From: Pseudomonadota bacterium
Lineage (GTDB): Bacteria > Myxococcota_A > Polyangia > Polyangiales > Polyangiaceae
Assembly: GCA_023432025.1 (NCBI GenBank)
Contig: JAEYVE010000101.1
Coordinates: forward strand, 1 to 20,970
Reading direction: 5' to 3'
DNA: 20,970 nucleotides
Below are positions 7,345 through 15,287 of the stretch, piece after piece. Numbering within the stretch: position 1 is the stretch's first letter; each line of letters starts with the position of its first letter. The notes below the pieces were generated by a model. That model was not told the DNA's origin, made no database searches, and was given only the letters and a program-made list of their open reading frames with translations. The translations under genes were made by a program, and so were the position numbers.

Positions 7345-8666
7345 ATGTCCTCGATGCGGATGAAGCGGGGTTTCGACGCCAAAAAGGCCTCTCGCCCGAT
7401 CGCCTCGAGGGCCCGCAGCAGAGCGCCTTCTTGCGTCTCGTGCGTAATCATCAGCACGCTGACGGCTCGATTTTCGGCGTCGGCGCGCCCCTCTTGCACC
7501 ATGTGCTCGATGCTGACGCTTTCACGGCCGAGCGCGCTCGTGATGACGCCCAAGACGCCCGGCGTGTCACCGACGTCGAACCGCAAGTAGTAGCGGCAGC
7601 GGAGCTTCTCGAGCGGCTGAAGCTTACGCGGAACCGCGTGAATGGCGCGCGTGGACAGACCCGGCTGCCCCTCGCGGCGCGAACGCGCCACGTCCACGAT
7701 GTCCGCCACCACGCTCACCGCCGTCGGCAGATCTCCCGCCCCGCGCCCCATCAGCAGACAAGGACCCAAACCGCGCCCCCGAATGAACACGCAGTTCAAC
7801 ACGTCGTCCACGTTGGCGATGACGCTCGTCTTGGGCACGAGCGTGGGGTGCACGTGCAGCGAGAGCTCGTCGCCGAGATCACGTCCGATGGCCAGGTGCT
7901 TGATGGTGAAGCCGAAGCGCTCGGCGGCCGCGAAATCGATGGTGTCGATGGCCGTGATGCCTTCGACGGGCGCAGCGTCGACGGGCAAACGCGCGCCGAA
8001 GGCCAGAAGGCTGGTCACGATGAGCTTTTGAGCCGCGTCGTGGCCTTCGATGTCGAGCGCGGGATCCGCCTCCGCGTAGCCGAGCGCTTGCGCCTCGGCG
8101 AGCGCCTCGGCGAAGCCGAGGCCGGCCTTGCGCATACGGGTGAGAATGTAGTTACAGGTGCCGTTCAGGATGCCGTGGAGGCTCTCGACCGAGTCACCCG
8201 TCAGCGCTTCCCGCAGCGTGCGAATGATGGGGATGCCGCCGCCGACGGAGGCCTCGAAAGCGAGATCGACCCCCTGCTGCGCGGCGCGCTCGAGGAGTGC
8301 CGGTCCGTGGGTGGCGATGAGCAGCTTGTTGGCGCTGACGACGCTCTTTCCGGCATCGATCGCGCGCTCGATGTAGCCCTGCGTCGGGGAGAGTCCGCCC
8401 ATTACCTCGGCCACGACGTCGACGGTGGCGTCGCCGAGCACGGCGTCCGGGTCCGTCGTGAGCCACTCGGGGCGACACTCGGGGACGCGCACCTTGCTCG
8501 GATCGCGCACCAAGACGTGCGCCACCTCGAGCGGCGCACCAATACGCTGCGCGAGCGACTCGCGGTTGTCTTGGAGCAATCGGAGGACGCCGCCGCCGAC
8601 CGTTCCGCAACCGAGGAGCGCCACCCGTACGGGCCGATCACCCGTGGACCTGTTCTCTCTGGACAC
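7341..8666 (-). CDS. hom: Homoserine dehydrogenase
   Basis: The 441-residue enzyme reduces aspartate semialdehyde to homoserine with NAD(P)H, the branch point to threonine and methionine. The dinucleotide-binding motif LLGCGTVGGG lies at residues 17-26. Substrate-domain motifs SANKLLIATHG, FEASVGGGIPIIRTLRE, ILNGTCNYILTRM and GYAEADPALDIEGHDAAQKL are all present. Residues 358-441 form a C-terminal ACT domain (RFDVGDTPGVLGVI), which in this family usually gives feedback control by threonine. Length is normal for the monofunctional type. The start is uncertain: GTG at 8666 or the adjacent GTG at 8669 gives a typical N-terminus 13 or 10 bp after the previous gene, but no Shine-Dalgarno sequence is visible. 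It is co-directional with, and overlaps, murI. Confidence 0.95.
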   Translation of the reverse strand: MSRENRSTGDRPVRVALLGCGTVGGGVLRLLQDNRESLAQRIGAPLEVAHVLVRDPSKVRVPECRPEWLTTDPDAVLGDATVDVVAEVMGGLSPTQGYIERAIDAGKSVVSANKLLIATHGPALLERAAQQGVDLAFEASVGGGIPIIRTLREALTGDSVESLHGILNGTCNYILTRMRKAGLGFAEALAEAQALGYAEADPALDIEGHDAAQKLIVTSLLAFGARLPVDAAPVEGITAIDTIDFAAAERFGFTIKHLAIGRDLGDELSLHVHPTLVPKTSVIANVDDVLNCVFIRGRGLGPCLLMGRGAGDLPTAVSVVADIVDVARSRREGQPGLSTRAIHAVPRKLQPLEKLRCRYYLRFDVGDTPGVLGVITSALGRESVSIEHMVQEGRADAENRAVSVLMITHETQEGALLRALEAIGREAFLASKPRFIRIEDI

Positions 8667-8679
8667 CACGAGCGGACAA

Positions 8680-10392
8680 CTAGCGTGAGCCGGGGTTCGG
8701 CTCAACCGCGGGCTCGGACGGCTGCCGGACGGGTGCAAGCGGACCGTCCCCCGTCAACAAGGCTTCGAGAAACTCGATCTGGGGCCGCAGCCGGGCCACG
8801 ACGTAGCGCTTGGGCGCGCTCTGCATTTCCCCCTCCCACGTCCGCACCCGGGGCCGTCCCGCGTTGGCGGCCAATCGGGTGGGCGCGCCGGTGACTGGGT
8901 CGGCGTCGTACACGAAAAACGAGTGGTAGTGCAGCTTGTCGTCGTCCCGGAGCCCGTGAATGAAGATGACGTCCCCCAACTGGTACAGGTCGGACTTTTC
9001 CGCGATCTTCGCGAAGAACTCCTGGCGTTTGCGGAACGGCACCTTCTCCGGCAGGAGCACGACGTCGAACCACTCGGGGGCCGTCCGAGCGAATGCGAGC
9101 AGGCTCTCGATGCTGCGCGGGTTTTCTATGCCGAGACGACGAAAGTTGATTCGTCCCGGCGCGCGCGCCCGCTTCTGTCCACGCGGCGCCCACCAAGCGC
9201 CGCTGGCTCGCTCGAACGCGTCCGTGATGAAGTCGATGCAAACCTGCGGCACCTTCGGGCGACCCAGACCATCGAACACGGCGTACTCGTCACCGTTGAA
9301 CTCGTAGGTTTTCTCTCCTCGGTAGTAGGCCTGGCTCCAGGCGGGCCGCAGCTTGCCGTCTTGTTGCCCCTCTTCCGTCTTGGGCTCGTCGAACGGCAGC
9401 TGCTCTTCCACCATCGCGTCGATCGCCGCTCGCAAAGGACCAAACGTGGCTCGCCGACGTGCAGCGAGCAGCCGCGCCTGCTCCACGCGACGCCGCGAAG
9501 CCTCGGGAATGCTCTCGCAGCGGAGCTTCGTTTCGGTGCCAGAGCGTTCGAGCACGGCTGGGACGGCAACGTCCCCGTAGCGAAGCGAGACCAAAATGCC
9601 CTCTTGCGTGATGCGCTCTACGTCGAGCGCAGAAGCGCCCGCAGCTTCGACCACCTGGCGCACCGAAAAGTGCAGCGGAGCCTCGCGGGGCGCCTCGGAT
9701 GGACCTACCCGGTCGAAAAGCAACAAGCTGACCTCGGAGCGCTCCGATCGAGACGCGCGACCGCCCTCGGCGTCCGGTGCATCGATGTAGCGCTCGGCTT
9801 CTCGGAATAGCCGACGCACCTGTCCGCCGCGCTCGAGAACGAGCTCCCGCTCATCGAACAAGTGGTCCAGACGAAGCGAGGACGCGAGCACCGACGCCAG
9901 CGCCGGCGACTCCGCGTACAGGTAGCCCTCGCGGAGCAGTACGGCGCGGCGCAGCGCGAGGTTCCGACGCGTCGCGGACAGCACTCTGTGGAGGCCCTCC
10001 GCAGGGGAGGAGGCCGCTTGCAGGCGCTCCCGGAGCCGCTCTGCCTCCGGGGTGAGGTTTTCTCGTGAGCCCGGCGCGCGCTCGAACACCACGGGCTCCG
10101 CGAGCGCCCGACCCAGCACCTCTACGCGGCGCAAAGCGAGGCCTGGAGCACCAGGCAACGCTTCGAGCGACAGGAGCTGCTTTCGCAAGACAGCACACGG
10201 ATCCACGTCCTCCGCCCGAAGCTCCACCTCGGCGGTCGCCGGATCGAGACGAACTACCTCTCTCGGCTCGATCTCCGCTTTCCCCTCGCTGCCCACGAGG
10301 TCACGCGTCCGCTCGCGATGCTCGGTCGTGTTCTTGCATCCGAGGAGAGCGAGGACGAGGAGGGGAAGCGCGTGTCGAGCGACGCTGCGCAT
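8680..10392 (-). CDS. Lipoprotein of unknown function, possible Cys/His papain-like C-terminus
   Basis: The 570-residue protein has a short signal peptide ending in LLGC, with Cys19 as the lipidated residue. The ATG at 10392 gives a classical lipoprotein leader; the ATG at 10410 is an alternative. Residues about 20-340 are charged and helix-like without a recognised domain. Residues about 350-545 look folded: AYYRGEKTYEF, then VPQVCIDFITDAF with Cys385, QLGDVIFIHGL, LHYHSFFVYD with His488/His490, and AANAGRPRVRTWEGE with Asn510. A Cys, then 'GD-I-hydrophobic', then His, then Asn order is reminiscent of NlpC/P60 or DUF1287-type papain-like proteins; this is an inference. A Pro/Glu tail ends the protein. 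It precedes hom by 13 bp, so it is probably co-transcribed with hom and murI, which hints at an envelope role. Confidence 0.85.
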   Translation of the reverse strand: MRSVARHALPLLVLALLGCKNTTEHRERTRDLVGSEGKAEIEPREVVRLDPATAEVELRAEDVDPCAVLRKQLLSLEALPGAPGLALRRVEVLGRALAEPVVFERAPGSRENLTPEAERLRERLQAASSPAEGLHRVLSATRRNLALRRAVLLREGYLYAESPALASVLASSLRLDHLFDERELVLERGGQVRRLFREAERYIDAPDAEGGRASRSERSEVSLLLFDRVGPSEAPREAPLHFSVRQVVEAAGASALDVERITQEGILVSLRYGDVAVPAVLERSGTETKLRCESIPEASRRRVEQARLLAARRRATFGPLRAAIDAMVEEQLPFDEPKTEEGQQDGKLRPAWSQAYYRGEKTYEFNGDEYAVFDGLGRPKVPQVCIDFITDAFERASGAWWAPRGQKRARAPGRINFRRLGIENPRSIESLLAFARTAPEWFDVVLLPEKVPFRKRQEFFAKIAEKSDLYQLGDVIFIHGLRDDDKLHYHSFFVYDADPVTGAPTRLAANAGRPRVRTWEGEMQSAPKRYVVARLRPQIEFLEALLTGDGPLAPVRQPSEPAVEPNPGSR

Positions 10393-10410
10393 TTCTCCAC
10401 GTTGAAGCAT

Positions 10411-10874
10411 TTTTGCGAGCGTTCGGCACGCGCTCACGCTCCGATGGCTCAGCCGCTGGCGCGGCCTGCGCCCTGCACGGCGCAGCGAAGAGGAAACGCT
10501 GCGACCGAAACGGCGCACGAATCAGCACTTACCGTCCTTGGGTAAGGTGCGCTCCTTGCTCCGCCTACTTCGTGGGCTCGCGCGGAAGCACGTGCTGTGT
10601 CGTCGACCCGTGGCAGGCGGCGCCTTGGACGCCGCGTCCGTACTGGAAGCCGACGGCCAGCGCGCGACGTCCGTCGTGTCGTCGGTGTCGAGCACCGGAT
10701 CGTCAGGGGTGGTCGCGGGGACCTCTGCAGAGCCTTCGCCCCGGAGTGTTGCTGTACGAAGAATCGCAAGGCGCCGGGAAACGCGACGAGGGCTCCACGA
10801 CGACCGCGCCATCGCGACCTTCGTGAAGCCCTCGCTGTCCAGAATTCACTCGAGACCCTGAGCTCGTTCGAAGC
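10411..10874. other. Gap of about 460 bp without a convincing gene
   Basis: This stretch lies between lon and the lipoprotein gene. Two overlapping reading frames of about 100 codons, 10538-10861 (plus, TTG start) and 10522-10812 (minus), share the same GC-rich third positions, so composition cannot separate them. Neither product shows a known motif and neither has a clear ribosome-binding site. A short inverted repeat lies at 10526-10549. The promoter for the lipoprotein-hom-murI genes is probably here, but I see no clear -35/-10 pair. Confidence 0.5.
10526..10549. promoter_or_regulatory. Inverted repeat CACTTACC / GGTAAGGTG
   Basis: CACTTACC (10526-10533) and GGTAAGGTG (10541-10549) pair over eight base pairs with one bulged G around a seven-base spacer. 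It is about 135 bp upstream of the lipoprotein start. It could be an operator or a leader hairpin; no T-run follows. Confidence 0.3.
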
Positions 10875-10878
10875 TCAG
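10858..10878 (-). terminator. Hairpin overlapping the lon stop codon
   Basis: CTGAGCT (10858-10864) and AGCTCAG (10872-10878) form a perfect 7-bp stem with a 7-nt loop. The right arm contains the lon TGA (10875-10877). No T-run follows on the minus strand, so it is a possible transcript-end or stabilising hairpin rather than a standard terminator. Confidence 0.4.
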
Positions 10879-13316
10879 TTGCTCGGGTGCGGCGTCTTGG
10901 CTTCCTTCTTTGCCATTTCGTCCACGTACGCCTGAGACGGCTGCGGCACGCTCTCCAGCGCCGCTTGGAGCACCTCGTCGAGCTTGTTCACGAACACGAA
11001 CTCGAGCTCGTCGCGGATTTCTTTCGGCACTTCTTCCAGATCCGCCTTGTTGCGCTCCGGCATGATGACGCGCTTGATGCCGGCCCGGTGTGCCGCCAAG
11101 GTCTTTTCCTTGACGCCGCCGATGGGCAACACGCGGCCACGCAGCGAAATTTCACCCGTCATCGCCACGTCGTGCCGCGCGCGGATGCCCGTGAGCAGCG
11201 AGACGATGGCCGTGAACATGGTGATACCGGCGGAGGGACCATCCTTGGGCATGCCGCCCGCGGGGATGTGGATGTGCACGTCGCTCTTTTCCAAGAAGTC
11301 CCGCGGAATGCCGTACCTCTCGGCGTTCGTGCGCACGTAGCTGAGCGCCGCGTGCGCGCTCTCCTTCATGACGTCTCCGAGCTGGCCGGTGAGCTGCATC
11401 TTGCCGCTGCCGTACATCTTGGTGACCTCGATGAAGAGGATTTCTCCGCCCACGCTCGTCCACGCCAGGCCGGTGACCACGCCGGTTTCTTCGGTGCGCT
11501 CCGCGACCTCGCTGGTGAACTTGATGGGCCCGAGGAACTCTCGCAGATCCTCCTCGGTCTTGATGGTGCGGACGTTCTTGTCGCCCTCCGCCACCTTGAC
11601 CGCGACGCCGCGGATGACGCTCGCCACCGTGCGCTCGAGCGAACGCACGCCGGCTTCCCTCGTGTAGTGCTCGATGAGCTCCTCCACGGCTTCGTCGGTG
11701 ATGACGAGCTGCTCGGTGGAGAGGCCGTGCTCCTCCAGCTGCTTGGGAATGAGGTGCTGCTTGGCGATGGCGAGCTTTTCGCGCCGCGTGTAGCCGGGGA
11801 TCTCGAGGATCTCCATGCGGTCACGCAGCGGCGGCGGGATGGGATCCGCGATGTTGGCCGTGGCGACGAACATCACGTTCGAAAGATCGTACGGAATTTC
11901 GAGGTAGTGATCCGCGAACGCGTTGTTCTGCTCGGGGTCCAAGACCTCGAGCAAAGCCGCGCTCGGATCGCCACGGAAGTCGTGACCGATCTTGTCCACC
12001 TCATCCATCATGAAGACGGGGTTGACGGTGCCGCCCTTCTTCATGCCCTGGATGATCTGTCCCGGCAGCGCGCCCACGTAGGTGCGGCGATGCCCGCGAA
12101 TGGCGGCCTCGTCGTGCACGCCACCGAGCGAGATGCGCACGAACTTACGACCGAGCGCGCGCGCTATGCTGCGACCGAGCGACGTCTTGCCGACGCCCGG
12201 CGGACCGAGCAGGCACAGAATTGGGCCCTTTTTGTCCTTCTTCAGCTTGCGAACGGCCAGGTACTCGACGATGCGCTTCTTGACCTTGTCGAGCCCGTAG
12301 TGGTCCTCGTCCAAGACCTTGCGCACCTCGGCGATCTCGAGGTTGTCGTCCGTGGCTTCGCTCCACGGCACGTCCAAGATCCAGTCCACGTAGGTTCGCA
12401 CCACCGTGTACTCGGCGCTGCCGACCTGCATGGAGCGTAGGCGCTTGAGCTGCTTCTTGGCGACGTTGTCCGCCTCTTGGGGCAGGTTCGCCTTGGCGAT
12501 GCGTTCCTCGAGTCCGTCGAGATCTCCCTGATCTCCGTCGTCCTCACCGAGCTCCTCCTTGATGGCCTTGAGCTGCTGGCGAAGCACGTACTCGCGCTGG
12601 TTTTTGCCCATCTCCTCTTTGATTTGGGAGTTGATGCGCTCCCGCATCTTGAGGATTTCGAGCTGACGCGTGAGGAGACGCAGCACCTTGCGGATGCGTT
12701 CCTTCACGTCGATGGTCTCGATGAGCTGCGCCTTCTCTTCGACGGGCGCGTCGAGGTTGGCCGCCACGAGATCCGCCAGCGCGCCGGGCGCCTGGATGGA
12801 GTCGATGAGGCTCCCCGCTTCGCGCGGCAGCTCCGGCATGAGCTGGATGACCTGCTTGGCGACGTCCCTGAGGCTCATGGCGAGCGCTTCGGCTTCCACG
12901 TCCTCGGTTTGGGGCGTCTCGATGCGCGCGACCTTGGCCTTCAGGTAAGGCGTTTTTTCCGTGATCTGGTCGAGCCGGATGCGCATCAGGCCCTGCAAGA
13001 TCAGCGAGTAGTTGCCCGAGCTGTGCTTGAGCGCTTTGAGCACACGAGCGGCGCAGCCGACGGGATACAGATCGTCGCCGTCCGGATCGTCCGTCGAAGG
13101 ATCCCGCTGCGCGAAGATGGCGATGACGGGACTCTGCAGGTTGTGCACGTCTTCCACCAAAGCCACGGACTTCTCGCGCCCCACGTCGAACGGGGCGACG
13201 GCGCCGGGAAAGAGCACCGCGTTACGAATCGGCAAGACAGCGAGCTCGTCGCCGAACTCGATCTCGTCTTCGTTGGGCGGAGGCGGAGGGGTGGAGGCGG
13301 GGTTCTGTTCGCTCAT
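10875..13316 (-). CDS. lon: ATP-dependent Lon protease
   Basis: The 813-residue protein is a complete LonA protease, a hexameric cytoplasmic AAA+ Ser-Lys protease that degrades misfolded and regulatory proteins. The LON substrate-binding domain runs from about residue 22 (ELAVLPIRNAVLFPG) to about 220, followed by a helical region. The AAA+ module has Walker A GPPGVGKT (371-378), Walker B VFMMDEVDK (434-442) and an arginine-rich RGHRRTYVGALPG. The protease domain has Ser695 in KDGPSAG and Lys738 in GGVKEK, 43 residues apart as in E. coli Lon. A Pro-rich N-terminal tail (residues 5-14) and a short C-terminal extension are minor differences. The ATG at 13316 is the natural start. It is divergent from fmt and about 480 bp from the next gene downstream. 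Confidence 0.98.
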   Translation of the reverse strand: MSEQNPASTPPPPPNEDEIEFGDELAVLPIRNAVLFPGAVAPFDVGREKSVALVEDVHNLQSPVIAIFAQRDPSTDDPDGDDLYPVGCAARVLKALKHSSGNYSLILQGLMRIRLDQITEKTPYLKAKVARIETPQTEDVEAEALAMSLRDVAKQVIQLMPELPREAGSLIDSIQAPGALADLVAANLDAPVEEKAQLIETIDVKERIRKVLRLLTRQLEILKMRERINSQIKEEMGKNQREYVLRQQLKAIKEELGEDDGDQGDLDGLEERIAKANLPQEADNVAKKQLKRLRSMQVGSAEYTVVRTYVDWILDVPWSEATDDNLEIAEVRKVLDEDHYGLDKVKKRIVEYLAVRKLKKDKKGPILCLLGPPGVGKTSLGRSIARALGRKFVRISLGGVHDEAAIRGHRRTYVGALPGQIIQGMKKGGTVNPVFMMDEVDKIGHDFRGDPSAALLEVLDPEQNNAFADHYLEIPYDLSNVMFVATANIADPIPPPLRDRMEILEIPGYTRREKLAIAKQHLIPKQLEEHGLSTEQLVITDEAVEELIEHYTREAGVRSLERTVASVIRGVAVKVAEGDKNVRTIKTEEDLREFLGPIKFTSEVAERTEETGVVTGLAWTSVGGEILFIEVTKMYGSGKMQLTGQLGDVMKESAHAALSYVRTNAERYGIPRDFLEKSDVHIHIPAGGMPKDGPSAGITMFTAIVSLLTGIRARHDVAMTGEISLRGRVLPIGGVKEKTLAAHRAGIKRVIMPERNKADLEEVPKEIRDELEFVFVNKLDEVLQAALESVPQPSQAYVDEMAKKEAKTPHPSN

Positions 13317-13648
13317 GATGTTTCCGTCGGGGTCAGCACAACGACTCGTGAGAAGGTCTCCGCGTCGCCACTTTCGTGGCTCACTCGGTCACTGCTTTCG
13401 AGCTCCCTGCCTGGTGTCCCATGACTCGTTTCTCCGTGCGGAAGGCACGACGGTCAAGCTAACCACAGAACCTTTCGCGGCAACCTCTCCCGGACGGCCG
13501 AACATGCGCCCGAACGGGTGGCGCATTTGGAGCCAGCCGTTCTCGGCGGACGGGGCTCGTTTCCCGGCTCCGCCACCTGGGGCACGTCTCGGGAGGCGAC
13601 TCTTGAACCATGGCATCCGTCGGTAGGGGGGGCTATGACCCCGCGCAC
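13317..13648. promoter_or_regulatory. Divergent lon/fmt control region
   Basis: No protein gene is apparent in these 332 bp. On the lon side, GCCAC-GAAA-GTGGC (minus strand, 13380-13367) is a 5-bp hairpin with a GNRA-type loop about 50 bases before the lon start, and CGTGC-CTTCC-GCACG lies at 13449-13435. Near the middle is the ATGCGCC/GGCGCAT palindrome at 13504-13526. I could not find a convincing heat-shock (sigma-32 type) promoter or a CIRCE element. The fmt side ends in a G-rich stretch and a tiny ORF. Confidence 0.45.
13504..13526. promoter_or_regulatory. 7-bp palindrome ATGCGCC-N9-GGCGCAT
   Basis: This perfect inverted repeat can be extended inward to CCC/GGG if one T is bulged. It is midway between the divergent lon and fmt starts, as expected for an operator acting on either promoter. 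Function is inferred only. Confidence 0.4.
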
Positions 13649-13652
13649 ATGA
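13635..13652 (+). CDS. Possible five-codon leader ORF of fmt
   Basis: ATG ACC CCG CGC ACA TGA encodes Met-Thr-Pro-Arg-Thr. It is preceded by a run AGGGGGGG two bases away. Its stop overlaps the fmt ATG as ATGA (13649-13652). fmt itself has no Shine-Dalgarno sequence at the right distance, so ribosomes may load on this mini-ORF and restart at fmt. Too short to judge by coding statistics. Confidence 0.35.
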   Translation: MTPRT

Positions 13653-14638
13653 CCGCGGGATTTCGCGCCGTCTACTTTGGAACACCGGAAATTGCGGTGC
13701 CGTCTCTCCGGGCCCTCACCGAGGTCGCGGAAATCGTCGGGGTCGTCTCTCAACCAGATCGGCCCGCTGGCCGAGGCATGCAGCTTCGAGCACCCGCCGT
13801 GAAGGAGGCCGCGCTCGAGCTCGGCTTCCCCGTTTACCAGCCCGAGAAGGTGCGAACGGGAGCGCTCGAGGCCTGGCTACGGGAGCTTCGGGCGGACGTG
13901 GCCGTCGTGATGGCCTACGGGCGCATTCTCCCGCTCGGCGTCCTCACGGCGCCCCGCCTCGGGTGCCTCAACTTGCATGCGTCGCTCCTGCCTCGCTATC
14001 GCGGCGCTGCCCCCATTCAGCGTGCGCTCATGGCGGGCGAGCCGCGCACGGGTGTCGCTCTGATGCAAATGGAGGAGGGGCTCGACACGGGCCCGGTCTT
14101 CAGTGAGCGCGTCATCGACATCGGCGCCGAGGAGACCGCAGGTGAGCTAGCCGAGAGGCTCTCCATCGTCGCCGCGACCCTCACGCGTGAAGAAATCCCG
14201 CGGGTCGTGGCCGGCGCCAAAACGTCCGTTCCTCAGGACCATGCGCTCGCCACGCACGCCCCGCCGCTCACCCGCGCCGATGGTGCGCTGGATTTCTCGC
14301 TCCCGGCGGTGGTGCTCGTGAATCTCGTTCGAGGTCTCTCTCCCAGGCCGGGCGCGCACGCGCGACTCGTCCGGAAGAGCGGCGAGTCGCGCGCCATCAA
14401 GGTGCTACGCGCTCGCGTCGCCGCGGACATTCGCACGGAAGCGGAGAGCCACGGTTCACTGCCCGGTACGGTATTCTTGGATGGGACGCGCCTTTTGGTT
14501 TCCACGGGCGAAGGTCTCTTGGAAGTCGTGGAGGCGCAGCTCGAGGGCAAGCGTGCGCTCTCCGCGCGTGATCTCGTCAACGGACGCGCGCTCGTCGCCG
14601 AAGATCGTTTGACGCTGGACGACGCGGCCCCACGCTGA
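13649..14638 (+). CDS. fmt: Methionyl-tRNA formyltransferase
   Basis: The 329-residue enzyme formylates Met-tRNA(fMet) using 10-formyltetrahydrofolate, preparing the initiator tRNA. The N-terminal formyltransferase domain contains YFGTPEIAVPSLRAL, QPDRPAGRG and the catalytic trio Asn108, His110 (LNLHASLLPRYRGAAPIQ) and Asp146 (EEGLDTGPV). These numbers equal those of the E. coli enzyme, which supports the ATG at 13649 over the ATG at 13610. The C-terminal OB-like domain (from about residue 205) includes VRGLSPRPGA and ends with the LVNGRAL motif. The usual partner def is not next to it in this window. Downstream genes follow closely on the same strand, so it probably heads the operon. Confidence 0.96.
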   Translation: MTAGFRAVYFGTPEIAVPSLRALTEVAEIVGVVSQPDRPAGRGMQLRAPAVKEAALELGFPVYQPEKVRTGALEAWLRELRADVAVVMAYGRILPLGVLTAPRLGCLNLHASLLPRYRGAAPIQRALMAGEPRTGVALMQMEEGLDTGPVFSERVIDIGAEETAGELAERLSIVAATLTREEIPRVVAGAKTSVPQDHALATHAPPLTRADGALDFSLPAVVLVNLVRGLSPRPGAHARLVRKSGESRAIKVLRARVAADIRTEAESHGSLPGTVFLDGTRLLVSTGEGLLEVVEAQLEGKRALSARDLVNGRALVAEDRLTLDDAAPR

Positions 14639-14669
14639 CGCGCTCGGAAGTCCTGAGCAGGAGGAGTCG

Positions 14670-15287
14670 ATGAGCACTGAGCTGACCGCACCCTCGGACC
14701 AGTTTCCGCTTTCCAGCGCCCTCCTTCGCTCGATGGCGGAGGAGTTTCCCGAGTTTCGCATCGTCCCCAAGACTGGGGACTGGCTGTCTACGGCCATCGA
14801 CTCGTTCTTGCGCGCGCTCACCTTCGGGAAACAGAACCGCTACCTGACCGAGTACCACACCGTGCTCGGCTACCGCCTGTACGTGCCTCGGAGCTGGGAA
14901 CGCTTGAACGACGTGGGCCGGGTCATCTTGCTCCGTCACGAGCGAGTTCATCTGCGCCAGCGCCGCCGTTACGGGGCCGCGCTCATGGCTTTTCTCTACT
15001 TGATCCCCATCGCGCCGCTCGGGCTGGCGTGGGGCCGCGCGCGCATCGAGTGGGAAGCCTACGTCGAAACTCTGATCGCGACGGCCGAGCTGCGCGGCCT
15101 CGACGCCGCGCGGGATCCGCTTTTGAAGCGCGAAATCGTGGGGCGCTTCACGGGGCCCGACTACGGCTGGATGTGGCCGTTCCCGCGCCAAGTCGGTCGC
15201 TGGTATGACGACGTCGTCGAAAGGCTCGAACGAGCCCAGCAGGGGGACCCGGCCGTGAAGCTCCACGTGGAGACGGAGAACGGATGA
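14670..15287 (+). CDS. Conserved hypothetical protein with an HExxH motif
   Basis: The 205-residue protein is not assignable to a named family. It contains HERVH at residues 90-94 in LLRHERVHLRQRRRYG, a zincin-like zinc site, and RIEWEAYVE (125-133) whose glutamates could provide a third ligand. A hydrophobic stretch ALMAFLYLIPIAPLGLAW (104-121) lies between them and may be a membrane anchor or buried helix. No signal peptide is seen. The ribosome-binding site GGAGGAG is strong. It starts 31 bp after fmt, and its stop overlaps the Hsp70-like gene start by ATGA, so translation is probably coupled. Peptidase activity is only inferred from the motif. Confidence 0.82.
   Translation: MSTELTAPSDQFPLSSALLRSMAEEFPEFRIVPKTGDWLSTAIDSFLRALTFGKQNRYLTEYHTVLGYRLYVPRSWERLNDVGRVILLRHERVHLRQRRRYGAALMAFLYLIPIAPLGLAWGRARIEWEAYVETLIATAELRGLDAARDPLLKREIVGRFTGPDYGWMWPFPRQVGRWYDDVVERLERAQQGDPAVKLHVETENG

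Noticed and set aside
7431..8894. Plus-strand frame of 487 codons opposite hom
   Set aside because: Antisense shadow of a clear homoserine dehydrogenase; no recognisable domain.
10858..10878. GTTCGAA near the lon stop as a tRNA T-loop
   Set aside because: No cloverleaf, acceptor stem or anticodon arm can be drawn around it; it is the loop of a simple hairpin.
10887..13424. Long plus-strand frames opposite lon
   Set aside because: His/Asp/Leu-rich antisense shadows of lon caused by GC-rich codon structure.
13429..13457. TTGACC on the minus strand as a -35 element for lon
   Set aside because: No -10-like hexamer occurs 16-18 bp downstream; the sequence there is GAGAAA.
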